From Bicyclus anynana (taxonomy: Eukaryota > Arthropoda > Insecta > Lepidoptera > Nymphalidae), in contig NC_069110.1 of NCBI RefSeq assembly GCF_947172395.1, positions 1,674,001-1,738,000 on the forward strand: a DNA stretch of 64,000 nt, read 5' to 3'. Shown one piece after another: positions 23,061-34,407 of the stretch (the first letter of the stretch is position 1; every line of letters starts with the position of its first letter). Under the pieces are notes generated by a model. It was not told the origin of the DNA. It did no database searches and saw only the letters and a program-made list of their open reading frames with translations. Position numbers and translations under genes: made by a program.

Positions 23061-23897
23061 GACTATGACATACACAAATACCTAGGTATACAATGGAGGT
23101 TGCTAAAAAATATTCCTGTTAAGTCCCTTGGACTAATGCTTGAACTCTGCTATGGTCCAGGGTATTTCTTATTTATGAAGTTCTTATTACCAGTCCGGTA
23201 GTTCGGAAATATTTGTTTTATTTAGTATAGACTGTGGCATATTAGACTTGCTCTTTTGTTAGTAGGTCGAGCTCTGACTATGCGAACGCTCGATCGAGTT
23301 CTTTTAGATAGGTCACGTGACATCGCCCCTTCCACTCGTTCTATCCCTTAGTTAACTATAAAAAGATTTGACCTGACTGAATTATCAATAGCGGACAGTG
23401 GCGAGCGTAGACAAGGCTTTGATACTGGGTAAACATTTTAGCAATTTGAGAGTTGCCTAAGTTCGTGGGACGGTTACAAAGTTGCAAATACAACGTTATC
23501 TTGACATTCTCGATCGCGATTGATTTCTTTTTCATTTTGAAGGAAATGCCAGAATTTCTAATCTAATCTCATAAATGCCAGATTATCATAGAAACTAAAT
23601 GAATGAAAATTGATAATCATAAAAAAAGATAACACAAACCGTCATACGAATTTTTTGGGTAATTTACCATTTACGCAGCGAACGCAACGGAAGCTCTCAA
23701 AAGGAATATTTTGATATTACCTCATTATTGACTATTTATCTGTTCCTATTGGTCAAAGCTTGATGTAATATAGCCTATAGCCATCCTCGACTATTTGTCT
23801 TTCTCGATAAAACGAATTTTTCAACTCAACAACAATATAAAGGTAAACTCTTCAACTTTGTTATAATAGCATGGATTAGCTAGTTCTTCGTCGGCTA
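23061..23897. other. No recognisable feature
   Basis: Nothing recognised. Confidence 0.4.
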
Positions 23898-24272
23898 TAC
23901 AGAGTGCTGGGGAGTATTTCCCATAACTCGGGAGTTATATTCATTAGCTTTACTACATTACACATTATTTGACATAAAAATGTTCAAGGAACATTTGTTC
24001 TAAAATTAATATTTTCGGGGTAAATAATATTTCTTTTGTAAATAGATCTATATGCTTATAATTATGACGTAGCCAAGTTTTTATTTTAAAATGCAAGGAT
24101 AGATAAAGGCGTGTGTTACATGGATAGTCGGAATTATTTGAGTTATTTTGTACGAAAAAAAAGGCTTTTAGTTGAAAAAATATTATTTATGTACGAGTAG
24201 TTCGGCTCCTATAAGTGGACTCGACAACACCTTGAAGCTATGGAAAATACTCCCGAGCACCCTGTATATCAT
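23898..24272. mobile_element. MITE-G, complete copy
   Basis: Left end TATACAGAGTGCTGGGGAGT at 23898; right end complement TATACAGGGTGCTCGGGAGT at 24272. Interior block GGATAGTCGGAATTATTTGA is shared with 63143-63290. It is about 375 bp, has no coding content and TATA-rich flanks. Confidence 0.65.
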
Positions 24273-24328
24273 CTCGGTATTTCCATGGGAACGGAAACTA
24301 CGTGGATTGAATCGCAGAGCTTCAGCTA

Positions 24329-24506
24329 TTACGACGTACCGCCAAGCGATTTAGCGATCCGGTACGATGTCGTGTAGAAACCGAAAGTTGTGTGGATTTT
24401 CATCCTCCTCCTAACAAGATAGCCCACATCCAGCTTAGATTGCATCATCACTTACCATCAGGTGAGATTGTAGTCAAGAGCTAACTTGTAAAGAATAAAA
24501 AAAAAG
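24329..24506 (+). mobile_element. SINE-A copy, 5' truncated
   Basis: ACGTACCGCCAAGCGATTTA through CAGGTGAGATTGTAGTCAAG to the A-rich tail TTGTAAAGAATAAAAAA. Confidence 0.8.
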
Positions 24507-25067
24507 TAGATCAATATTTCCTTAAATCTTAACAGTTATCTAATTCGTCATCGTACAATGTACGACACGATCTAAAAGATCCTCAACAGAGATGCTCAAG
24601 GGAAAACACTTACGCGGTGTATTTTGTTAGACCAATAATACGCACAGTCGTTCTGTCCCTCCGGCTGGGGAGGGGTGGCTCAACTACTTAACTTCGCCAG
24701 GGTGGTTAGGGTGACCACGCTTTTCAGAATCTGTAAAAAATGTCAGAATCCATACTGTTATTAATGCGAATATAATGCCTGTTTGTCTGTCTGTTTGTTA
24801 ATTTTGGTATAGAATTGAACTATTCAATAAATTTCAGTTGAAAGTTTGTATGACAGGCATTTACTTTTTTAAATTGGTATGTGATTTTTCGGTGAAATAT
24901 AAAATACAATGTAGAATAATTGCAATTCTGCCTCTAATAGGTTAAAAAAGGGGTTGAATTTTTTTTTCGTTTTTCAAAAAATATGTATAAAGTAAATCAC
25001 GATACGCCTGGTATTGGTCTATATTTAAAAATCAACCCTCGTGATGCTAAACGGGAAAGCATTGTAT
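24507..25067. other. No recognisable feature
   Basis: Nothing recognised. Confidence 0.4.
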
Positions 25068-25527
25068 AGTCGCAGTTGGTAGAGACAGTAGTAGTAACAG
25101 AGAGGTCCTGGGTTCGTGTCCCAGCTGGGATCAGTTTAGAATTTCATATTTTCTAAATTGGCTTAGATCAAATCGGGTGGTAGTCCGATGACTAACTTTG
25201 GCAAATTCGTTCGTAACACTCTCGATGGTCCACGGGGGCCGGGAGGGGGGTAGCGATGACAGATAAACCCAACGGATGCACCCCACTTCCAGTCCCTGCC
25301 TCACGCGCACGACTTTATTTCCGCGCAGTCCTTCCCTCCCCGTCGCCCGCTTATCATGGAAGTGTCATCAACAAACAGGGCTATACCGCCCTGTCGGCAA
25401 AGACGATTTATCGTTCCGGTACGTTAGATATAAAATAAACTTAACCTCTTCCAAGCCTGCTTCAATCGTCACTTAACGGCAGGTGAGACCGCAATCAAGG
25501 TCTAATTTGTCATTGATTAAAAAAATG
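25068..25527 (+). mobile_element. SINE-A variant with GC-rich insert
   Basis: tRNA-like head with box B GGTTCGTGTCC. The 3' half (CGGCAAAGACGATTTATCGT, TCACTTAACGGCAGGTGAGA) is a diverged SINE-A tail. About 170 bases (25215-25380) of GC-rich sequence sit where SINE-A has only a short linker, making a longer, distinct subfamily. Confidence 0.55.
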
Positions 25528-26040
25528 AAATATAATATTTGTCCTAGAAAGTGTGCCCGTGTAGTCACCGCGGTAGGGCGCCCCGTCGACCCAGTTCCCG
25601 GCGGCTACAGACGGCGTTGCGCCGACTGTACTGCGCGACCTTGATACCGTGCCGCATTGATTGCAGCGCTGCCTCGTAGCACCTACCCGCTTGCGAACTA
25701 GTTACGTTAACCCCGATTCACACGGCATTGTCCCGCAAGTTTTCTTAACGTATACTGTATTAACGTACAAATAGTGGCATTTACTTTGTCCATATATACG
25801 ATGTATTTTTTTTTATTCTCTACAACTTAGCCAAATCAGGGAGATAGAATCAAGACCGGGAGCCGCAGCAGAAAAAGCTGAAACCGGTGAGTGGCTCAAG
25901 TATGCCTCTCTGACAGAGAGTTACATATTTGTACATTTTGCCGTGGAGACCCTTGGACCATGGAGTCGCAGTGCCAAAAAATTTTATCGAATAATTTCAC
26001 CGCGGCTAGTTGCCTCGTGACAGAAGGGCTGGCTCATTTT
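25528..26040. other. GC-rich stretch, no gene supported
   Basis: 25550-25720 is clearly GC-richer than its surroundings (GGCGCCCCGTCGACC, GCGGCTACAGACGGC). It may be an old exon or repeat; no domain is visible. Confidence 0.3.
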
Positions 26041-26180
26041 TTGCGCAAAGGATCAGCCTGGCTGTCCAGCGGGGAAATGCAGCCAGTATTCTTGCCACCA
26101 TTCCACGTGGGCATGATTTGTATAGTTATTAGGATGAGTTAGCTTAAGTTTCATATTGTATTCTTTCCCAAATAAAAAAA
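26041..26180 (+). repeat. LINE C-terminal relic (QRGNAASIL type)
   Basis: GGATCAGCCTGGCTGTCCAG, GGAAATGCAGCCAGTATTCT and the 3' GTATTCTTTCCCAAATAAAA, as at 22918. It abuts a SINE-A in reverse orientation. Confidence 0.55.
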
Positions 26181-26469
26181 TAGTTAGCCCTTGACTACAT
26201 TCTCACCTGATGGTAAATGATGATGCAATCTAAGATGGAAGCGGGCTAACTTGTTAGGAGTAATATGCAATCCACACTCCTTTCGGTTTCTACACGACGT
26301 CGTACCGGAACGCTAAATCGCTTGGCGGTACGTCTTTGTCTGTAAGGTGGTAACTAGCCACGGGTGAAGCCTCCCACCAGCCAAACCTGGACCAATTAAG
26401 AAAACCTCAATCAGTCCAGCCGGAATCGAACCCAGGACCTCCGTCTGGTAAATGCACCGCGCACACCAG
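26181..26469 (-). mobile_element. SINE-A copy, nearly full length
   Basis: Complement of the family from TTAGCCCTTGACTACATTCT to the head AGGACCTCCGTCTGGTAAAT. It ends 1-2 bases before a SINE-B copy. Confidence 0.8.
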
Positions 26470-26470
26470 T

Positions 26471-26741
26471 GAATGAACCCATATTCGGCTCGACGGGTTA
26501 GGCCAATAGTCCACCACACTGACCCAATGCGCATTGGCAGACTTCTCACACGCAGAGAATTATGGAAATTCTCTGGTATGTAGATTTCCTCACGATGTTT
26601 TTTTTTCACCGTTTATGACACGTGATATGTAATTTTTAAAATGCACACAACTGAAAAGATGGAAGTGCATGCCCCGGACCGGATCCGAACACACACCCTC
26701 CGGAATCGGAGGCAGAGGTCATATCCACTGGGCTATCACGA
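26471..26741 (-). mobile_element. SINE-B copy, nearly full length
   Basis: ACCCATATTCGGCTCGACGG with the GCTCACTGCTGAGCTCGAG block partly deleted, then CCTCACGATGTTTTTTTTTC and the head complement TCCGGAATCGGAGGCAGAGG. Confidence 0.8.
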
Positions 26742-27480
26742 TACGATGTATATACTGCGATATGAACGGCCAAGTGTCGGACTCGTGGATGAAGGGTTCC
26801 GTACTAATATGCAAAAAAATCGCGTTGTATAAGAGCCCTAGGTATTTGTTGTTTTTGCGGCTACACAAATACATCCCCTGCTTCATAAGATACACCCTGG
26901 CGGCAGACGGACATCGAATCTTAGTCCCGAAATTGGAAATAGAGTCCCGTTTTACACTTTAGATTAAACCTAAATATAACAATATTTATGTTTACACCTA
27001 TAAGTTTATAAAAACTTGGTGCACATTGCCGTGTAAACAAAAGGCAAAAAAAAGCAAACAAACGACACACACACACAAAAGTTTCTTAGTAATTATGTCC
27101 CGCAGACACATATGCGTGTATTCCCATTCCTGTGAAAATGTCGCTTTCATGTTATGAGGTTATTATAAGTTTGTTATATTATAGTTCAAGTTGAAGTTAA
27201 ATTACTAATTAGTCTTACAAATGGGCTCGTCTGTAATATAATTCAGTACCAAATTGTACTTAATAACAGAACAAGAAATGTCATGGTGTGACCAAGAGAA
27301 ATAGTCATTTTGTTATCTAATCTAAATTAATTTGATAGTGAACTAGGAAATACTTGATTTTTTGTTTTTCTGTTTGGCTTTTAATTACACGAGATATAGA
27401 TGATAATCCCTCCCTGAGATAAATAGTCAAAGGGCACAAAGTGATCTTATATTATTTCATTTTGAGTTACGTAACTCTAA
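26742..27480. other. No recognisable feature
   Basis: Nothing recognised beyond short A and CA runs. Confidence 0.4.
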
Positions 27481-27656
27481 TAATATAAAATTTTGTACAG
27501 CCCCCGCATCTTAATGCACTTTTACTCCTTCAGACCCAACCCACTTTCACCACCCCACAACTTTTAAACGGCTCAGCCGATTTTCATCAAACATGTCTAG
27601 AAACACTCGCACATAAGTCTCCTTTAATACAAAACAAATAACACGAGTATGGTGCC

Positions 27657-27711
27657 ACAGACAGACAGACAGACAGACTGACAGACAGACAGACAGACTG
27701 ACAGACAGACA
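27657..27711. repeat. (CAGA)n microsatellite
   Basis: About 13 units of CAGA with two CTGA interruptions. It lies in a 27500-27756 stretch resembling the outer part of the MITE-P family. Confidence 0.9.
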
Positions 27712-27760
27712 CGTCAAACTTACTTCTTTTGTGTAGGGGATTAATAATAAAAAAAATTCA

Positions 27761-27991
27761 ACCGACTTCCAAGTCAAAAATAACTAACTAAAAAGCAAAA
27801 AAAATAACATCCTACCTATGTGCTACCTTCTGATCAGTTTGAAGGCGGTGCCTGGAAGTAAACAACACAACACAACAAAAGAAAAAGAATTTTCAAAATC
27901 GGTCCATAATTGACGGAATTATCGCTGGACATACATAAAAAAAAACATACATACAGCCGAACGTAGAACCTCCTCCTTTTTTGAAGTCGGT
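27761..27991. mobile_element. MITE-P, complete copy
   Basis: Ends ACCGACTTC (27761) and GAAGTCGGT (27991) are inverted. The interior carries CTACCTTCTGATCAGTTTGA and AGGCGGTGCC, repeated at 59155, and GAACCTCCTCCTTTTTTGAA, as at 2892 and 11103. No coding content. Confidence 0.6.
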
Positions 27992-28345
27992 TAAAAACAG
28001 TGGAAACTTACAAAGGTGACATTGACAGTGCAGTAGTTACCAGTAGGTATTTCTACCTACTGTCCCTAGTACTGTGTAGTTAGCACCTCTTCCCACTCAA
28101 TAAGGATGTACGCATTATTGCAGTGTAGTGGATTGCAATAGATTGAGTAAGCGGTGGGCTTGCAATCGATTTCGATTTTAAACAAAATAAAATACCCGTG
28201 TAATCGAGTTCTGACGAAGAAGATAATCGCTTGTATCAATTGTACGCTTTTATTTAGTCACGTGATTGTGTAATACTCCGTATAATTACTTTTTTAATTA
28301 TCTTTTTTAATTGCAATACTCTAGTTATAAGTAATGGATTTTCAT
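27992..28345. other. No recognisable feature
   Basis: Nothing recognised. Confidence 0.4.
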
Positions 28346-28760
28346 CTGCCTCGGAGGTCCAGAGGTTAGTCTATGTGGCTTCCGATCACGAGGTTCAGGC
28401 TTAGAGTCCTGGGTCTGGATTTTTTTCTATTAAGAAATTTTCAGTTAAATTATTTGAAGTTAATGGTGTTACTCATTCGTCACTTTCAACCCATATTCGG
28501 CTCACTGCTGAGTTCGAGTCTCCTCTCAGAATGTGAGGGATTAGGCCAAATAGTGGGTTCACGGAATCGTGATAATGTTTGATTTTGTGATAATCACTAT
28601 AAGATATTAATAATAATTACCGAAATGGCTTAAATTGCTCTCACATCACCAACTTCCCAACATTGACTACTGAGAGTTTGTTGGCAAAGCCCAATACTCT
28701 ATAGCTCGACCCAGGGCTGGGACATAGGTCTTCACATGGGCTAAATAAAATCTTTGGGAA
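28346..28760 (+). mobile_element. SINE-D copy interrupted by SINE-B
   Basis: The head TGCCTCGGAGGTCCAGAGGT and TCACGAGGTTCAGG..AGTCCTGGGT resemble 47924 (TGCCTCGCTGGTCCAGTGGT). The downstream part includes ACCAACTTCCCAACATTG, whose complement also occurs at 48076. A SINE-B fragment at 28487-28556 lies in between. Confidence 0.45.
28487..28556 (-). mobile_element. SINE-B tail fragment
   Basis: CAACCCATATTCGGCTCACT through TCAGAATGTGAGGGATTAGG only; head and middle missing. Confidence 0.7.
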
Positions 28761-29173
28761 GATACTATTTTAATTCATCGCAAATATTTGCCCTCTGCTC
28801 TGCTATCACGAATATCAGGTCATATTTTTACGTCGACATAAAATGAATTTCATTTGACACTTTAAGAACCAGAGCTCCTGTTCTTATGATCTCAAGTAGA
28901 AATATAATTCGACACTAGCACGACACGACGGTATACCTTGCAAGCGAATTACTACCCATAGCCGTGGTGTTAGAGCCGTTATTTCAATAGCACACTTAGT
29001 GACGATAACCTTCTGTTTTGATACGATTCCTTTTCTGTGATAGCGTGCAGGTGCCGACTGTCGCACTTAGCTCGCGCCAGCATCATTGACTCTCGCTAAT
29101 TGAGTTAGCACCACACAATGCATAAAGTCAGATTCTGTAAGTTGAGACGTATTGACATCGGTTTTAGCATCGT
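28761..29173. other. No recognisable feature
   Basis: Nothing recognised. Confidence 0.4.
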
Positions 29174-29658
29174 ATGTCTCGCTTTCGGGAACTACTTCGG
29201 CACATCACCAATACGGGATTCCGAAAGAAACGACTCATCAGAACTACAATTAGCACAACTAGTATGCGTCAATGTCATAATATAAATGGTGAAATTCCAC
29301 TATTTTACACTCGTCGGCGAACTTTACGGCTATTACACGGCTTACTGGCGACCATTGTGAGTATAGCTGTCTTGTTACCCGCCGGAGTCAAAAATGATAT
29401 TATCGAATGCGATGTTTAAAGTCGTGTGTTGTAGACGTTGAAGAGAGATCTAGGGAATCAGATCCTGATACATTTCTCATGCACAGAGGAAGACAAGGTC
29501 GAGGGAAGCGTTGGTATGTGAACCTTTTTGGTCGTAAATTGGGCAGACATGGTAGATTAGACATAGGGGTAATCGTCGGGCTATCACAACAGAATGCGAA
29601 AGAAGACAAAATTTACTTGTTTTGTATATCAGGCCTTCTTAGTGGCTACAAGATTTAG
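29174..29658 (+). other. Two short open frames, unidentified
   Basis: An 81-codon frame (29174-29419) overlaps an 83-codon frame (29407-29658) with many charged residues (ERSRESDPD, GRQGRGKRW). There is no recognisable domain, no splice context I trust, and chance frames of this length are common here. Confidence 0.15.
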
Positions 29659-29867
29659 CTCAAAGCCAAAGTCAAAGTTCATTTATTTTAATAGATATGA
29701 GAGGCACCCAAACGCAAATTTTCCTATCTGTGGATATTATTATTAAGGCTTTTTTGTCTCGGAAGCTGTTGATGTTACAAACCCGTGCCTCGGAGAGTAC
29801 AGTAAGCAAAATACTCTGGTTCTGTCTATAATATTTGACAGTGAACAAGAGAGTCAAATATTATCAC

Positions 29868-30100
29868 CACATCATCATCAAATCAGGAATGGACGTCCAC
29901 TGCAGGACATAGGCCTTCCAAACAGACGATCCTGAGCCGCCTTCATCCAGCGAATCCCCGCGACCCGCTTGACGTCATCAGTCCACCTGGTCTATCGTCC
30001 ATCGCCTCTTCGAACTATGTGCCCCGCCCATTGCCACTTTAGCTTCGCGACTCGTTGAGCTATGTCAGTGACTTTATTCTGCGGATCTCCTCATTTCATT
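29868..30100 (-). pseudogene. RTE-1 LINE, ORF 3' end relic
   Basis: CATCATCATCAAATCAGGAA tail complement, then GGACATAGGCCTTCC, CAGCGAATCCCCGCGACCCG, TTCGAACTATGTGCCCCGCC and GCGACTCGTTGAGCTATGTC. A piece around 29998 is deleted. Confidence 0.75.
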
Positions 30101-30930
30101 ATCATCACAATATTATAATTATATCTGCCATGACTGCTATTTTAGGCAATTTACTTGCCGGGGTCTATACAGTACGGTACAAAGCAGGGGCGCAGTGGCC
30201 GAAAGTGACCGAATTCTCGTTTAGTTTTCTTCGGACGTCGCGTGAGTATTTGGCGCGGTTGCTACGTGGAAGCTGCTCTTTGTCATCCAGCTATTTATAA
30301 CTTACGTGTGATTTGAAATTGTCAATGATGGACTGTCCGGCTGAAATGTGTCTATATGTTTTTAAATGAAGATTTTATTTATTTTAGTAATTACTTTAGT
30401 ATGTGAAAAAATAGATTCTAAAATGTATTAATCGAATCGACTAGAAATTCATCATCATGCGTCTTTTTCCATTTATTTTGAAACTTTACATTGCGTTGCA
30501 TCTTCTCAGCGGTATTTCAACTGATGAGAGACAGTGTTTAATTTGTTTTGTATGCATTTTTTGATTTGTTGAACATTTTCTTTGATAAAGACGAAATTGT
30601 AAGCCAGGCGGCTGAAATGGTTGAAGACCCGATATTGTTACATGTTAATTAGCGTCCAATTTTGGTTACATCGATTCCGTATGCTAAAGATATAGATAGA
30701 TGTAGATATAGTCAGGGTCGACGTCAAAAATAATGAAACTTAACCAGCGTGTTAGAGTAGTCGCATCATTGTCCAAGAACCAAAGATTGACCGTAAGCAA
30801 TTTTAAATCATTGGTACCTACAGATCTTGATTCTAAAAAGAAGCTTGATTTTTTGGTGTTACATCGATTAACATAAAAAACATGAAGGATTTCCATCTGA
30901 GAAATTGAACCATTTGTTAAAATTATTACC
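30101..30930. other. No recognisable feature
   Basis: Nothing recognised. Confidence 0.4.
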
Positions 30931-31025
30931 TAATCAGCCGATAGACGTCCACTGCTGGACATAGGCCTCTTGCATGGACCTAGAAGCACAACGGTCTCGA
31001 GCCACCAGCATCCAGCGGCTCCCTA
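30931..31025 (-). pseudogene. RTE-1 LINE, short relic
   Basis: ATCAGCCGATAGACGTCCAC, GCTGGACATAGGCCTCTTGC and CAGCATCCAGCGGCTCC, the last part of the ORF in complement. Confidence 0.65.
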
Positions 31026-31399
31026 AACTTGTTAGATGGAGACATTGATAGCTAAACCTAAAATTAAAGTTAAAGTTAGAAATGAAACTGATAGTGACAA
31101 AGGTAAAAATGTGCAGTACAAAATATTCGAACCGTGTTTGTATTTAAGTCAAGAGGCATGCCGTATGTTCGAATGATCCCGTCAAAGGATAGTGTGCGAA
31201 CGAGTAGTTCAAATAGGAATTCCACGTAGCTTTGGCGTTGCTTCGGGAACGCTTTGAGTTTTATTTATTACTACGCGTGTCACACTACATTTTTCAGTTT
31301 ACTGTAAAATTGCAAAAGTGGCGGAAAATATTGCTGGAATAATCGTCGACGTGAAAGTTTCAAACACTATTGCAATTTCATGTGAAGTATGGAATTCAA
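31026..31399. other. No recognisable feature
   Basis: Nothing recognised. Confidence 0.4.
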
Positions 31400-31800
31400 A
31401 ATTCATTTATTTCCAGTAGGCTCAGTTTACAAGCACTTTTGATATGTCATATGACTATTTCTAAAGATTCTACCACCGGTTCACCGGACAAGAAACTGTT
31501 GCTCTTTTAAAAAATCATACAATATTATAATTTACAATTGAAGACAACTTTAGAATTTCTTATAGTTTTACTTCCTGTGTGAAGGTGGAAGCTGATCCAA
31601 CTGCCTCCAAGCATCTTTATCATTGAGGAACTCATCAATGGTGTAGTAACCTCGACTAAGTAAATGGTTTTTAACACATTACTTAATACTACATTGGCAT
31701 GTCCATCACAGTCTTGGGGATCTTGTTAAAGAAAAGTACACCCAAACCTATAAGATTTTTTTACTCTTTGGAGGCGATATACAGAAATACCTTGAGAAAG
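31400..31800 (-). pseudogene. LINE ORF C-terminus relic (GYYTIDEFLNDKDAW)
   Basis: The minus strand contains GYYTIDEFLNDKDAWRQLDQ, similar to the end of Jockey-like lepidopteran LINE ORFs. It is followed by a 3' UTR ending in the family Z block (AAAAGTGCTTGTAAACTGAG) and AAATAAATGAATTTT. Upstream frames contain stops. The Jockey assignment rests on memory of the family. Confidence 0.5.
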
Positions 31801-31979
31801 ACGGGTCTAGCTTAAACAGGTTTTTAGTTATTATTATAGTGTTAAGTTTTGTATATTATAAGACGAAAAATTAATTGTACGAAATTCTTAAAGGGTGAGA
31901 CTGACTCACACTTAGCTAACACACATAACTTTTTACAGCGTTTTCCGATTTTGACTAACTTTTTTTTTTGTTATTTCTT

Positions 31980-32385
31980 ATACAAAAGGGGAAATCCTCA
32001 TGGACACCTAGCTGAGTTAAGTAGTGCCGGACTCTTACCGGCTAAAACCCCTCCTGTCGCCCTGTTTTGCGTGTACCCGTCTTTCTGCTAACACGGGAAA
32101 CATTGTTGTCTTTGTTCTTTACTCTTCCTTTTCCTTTTCTATCATGACTCTATCCAAGAAGTCAGCGATACTCTTCCAATTATTCGCAGGCTCCAACATT
32201 TTAGTATACCAAATGTTTCCTTCCGAAATATTACCTATTTTTTACCAAGTTTTTCTCTGTCCTTGCTCCACTGTACACAGTGGAATATTGTGTGAAAAGC
32301 CTTATCAGTTTCACTGCAGTACATACATGTCGCATCCGGCCTTTTTCCGGTTCCTGCAAGGTAATCTACGAATTTGACCAACTAG
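31980..32385 (-). pseudogene. R1-clade-like LINE C-terminus relic
   Basis: Minus frames give FVDYLAGTGKRPDATCMYCS with ETDKAFHTIFHC. After a stop and frameshift they give NISEGNIWYTKM and NNWKSIADFLDRVMIEKEKE before a stop at 32119. The CxxC...HxxxxC cluster and acidic-basic end are typical of R1/TRAS-like ORF2 C-termini. A 3' UTR follows to about 31980. Confidence 0.6.
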
Positions 32386-33080
32386 TTAATCACTAGATTT
32401 CAAGCCCGAAAAGAGTTTGTCATCCCCGTAGAGTCGGTATATCGCGGCCTTTGGCTTTAATCCAACCCGTATCAATAAAACGTACACGATATTCCGTTGC
32501 TCCACATTAAACATTAACAACAACAACTTCTTAATCGATTTACTGAAAATTTAACCCCTAACACATAATATGCTTAACTAAAATCAAGGGTAAATAGTCG
32601 CTTTCCAAGTAAGCGCATTCCACTGTTTTCTGCATCATCGCTTACCATTACATATATCTAGCCTATTAACAAGCCTATAATGTAAAAAAAATGTAACACC
32701 TAATTCTACTTTTCGTATAGATCCGAAATCTCACAAGGTTTAACTTCACCAAACTGCGAGCAATGAATTGGAATTTAAAATAAACGATACTAATAATATA
32801 TCATTACAATAAACTATAACGGTTACGTTCTATTTATAAATGCAGAAGTAAAGAGTGAACGTAGACGACAGCGCTCGCAGCGGTCGGTCGCTGAACTAAA
32901 GCCTAATGTCTAAACTGTATGGCACTGTAGTTTCAATACTGAATGACTCGCGCGCATCATTGAAGCGTCTAACTGTAGGCCGCGAACATATAGACTGTGT
33001 TGCCAGCAGTAAAACGTCACCGCGTATCATACATTGAACATCGTATAACTATATACTTCGAATAACTAGTTTTCGTATAA
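32386..33080. other. No gene supported; weak promoter-like spot
   Basis: TATTTATAAATGC at 32831 is followed about 30 bases later by a CpG-rich run (GCGCTCGCAGCGGTCGGTCG). This looks like a TATA promoter and 5' UTR on the plus strand, but no exon is seen downstream. Confidence 0.2.
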
Positions 33081-33374
33081 TTCATCATCATCATTATCAA
33101 TCCATATTCGGCTCGAGCTCGAGTCTCCTCACAGAGTGAGAGGGTCAGGCCAATAGTCCGCCACGCTGGCCCAATGCGGATTGGCAGACTTCACACACAC
33201 AGAGAATTAAGAAAATTCTCTGGTGTGCAGGTTTCCTCACGATGTTTATCCTTCACCGTTAATTTCTTAAAATACACGCAACTGAAAAGTTGGAGGTGCA
33301 TGCCCTGGACCGGATTCAAACCCACACCCTCCGGAATCGGAGGCAGAGGTCATATCCACTGGGCTATCACGGCT
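33081..33374 (-). mobile_element. SINE-B copy, near full length
   Basis: From the tail complement TTCATCATCATCATTATCAA to the head complement ATCCACTGGGCTATCACGGC. One of the best-preserved copies, so useful as a reference for the family. Confidence 0.85.
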
Positions 33375-33640
33375 TCTTATAATTACCAAAAATAATTTAT
33401 TGGTCTTTTGAAAAAAAAAATCTAACTATTGGATTATTAATTATTGTTATAAATTATATATTTATGTTGTGGGTTTGGAAAACGAGGTCCAGGGTCATTC
33501 CTCTACGGAGTTTTCTTGGGGTGTAGGGTTAAGGATTCCTTAACGACATCAACACTGCCCTTCTCTGCTCGTAACTATTGTTCTCTCTGTCCAGCAAAAT
33601 TTGTTTTGTTCCTACTAGAGCATTTTTGGATATTCGGATA

Positions 33641-33815
33641 GACGTACCGCCACGCGATTTAGCGTTCCGGTACGATGTCGTGTAGAAACCGATAGAGGTG
33701 TGGATTTTCGTCCTCCTCTTATCAAGTTAGCCCCCTTCCATCTTAGATTGCATTATCACTTACCATCAGGTGAGATTGTAATCAAGGGCTAACTTGTAAA
33801 GAATAAAAAAAAATA
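33641..33815 (+). mobile_element. SINE-A copy, 5' truncated
   Basis: GACGTACCGCCACGCGATTT through the tail GTAAAGAATAAAAAAAAATA; it abuts a Helitron 5' end piece. Confidence 0.8.
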
Positions 33816-33817
33816 AT

Positions 33818-33848
33818 ACAAACTTTCGCGTTTATAATATTAGTAGGA
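33818..33848 (-). mobile_element. Helitron 5' end fragment
   Basis: Minus strand A|TCCTACTAATATTATAAACG, only 31 bases, joined directly to the SINE-A tail. Confidence 0.5.
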
Positions 33849-34070
33849 TGTCACGTTAAAAAATCAAATAGGGAGAACAGGGCTCGTACGCTGGCAACTC
33901 CCTCGTCGGTGCGCTCGCTCTATTTATACACCAGTCCCGTGACCGCAGGGGACTGGGGAGTGGTGCTCAGTGTCTGTGGGCGCGTGATGGCGGACTGCTT
34001 CTGGTGCTCATTCCTGGCATGTGCACGTGATAAATGTCCCACCTTCTCTATATTTAGATACCTAGATTAG
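33849..34070. other. No recognisable feature
   Basis: Slightly GC-rich (33880-34030) but nothing recognised. Confidence 0.3.
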
Positions 34071-34120
34071 AGCCATGATATCCCAGTGGACCTGACCTCT
34101 GCCTTCGTTTCGGAGCGCGT
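34071..34120 (+). mobile_element. SINE-B head fragment
   Basis: AGCCATGATATCCCAGTGGA then CCTGACCTCTGCCTTCG: only the tRNA-like head, facing the next SINE-B copy. Confidence 0.5.
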
Positions 34121-34160
34121 AGATGAGCCGGAACATGCATTTCCCAGTTTTTCGTTCGTT

Positions 34161-34407
34161 ATCAACCCATATACGGCTCACTGCTGAGCTCGAGTCTCCT
34201 CTCAGAATGAGAGGGGTTTGGCCAATAGTCCACCACGGTGGCCCAATGCGGTTTCCTCACGATGTTTTCCTTCACCGTTTGAGACACGTGATATTTAATT
34301 TCTTAAAATGCACACACCTGAAAAGTTGGAGGTGCATGCCCCGGACCGGATTCGAACCCACACCCTCCGGGATTGGAGGCAGAGGTCATATCTACTGGGC
34401 TATCACG
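34161..34407 (-). mobile_element. SINE-B copy, internally deleted
   Basis: Lacks the segment between CCCAATGCG and GTTTCCTCACG found in other copies; head complement GGATTCGAACCCACACCCTC is intact. Confidence 0.8.

Noticed and set aside
27657..27711. CRISPR-like array
   Set aside because: Simple tetranucleotide microsatellite without spacers; eukaryotic context.
29174..29658. Host gene from two overlapping frames
   Set aside because: No recognisable domain and lengths within chance expectation for 64 kb; kept only as unidentified.
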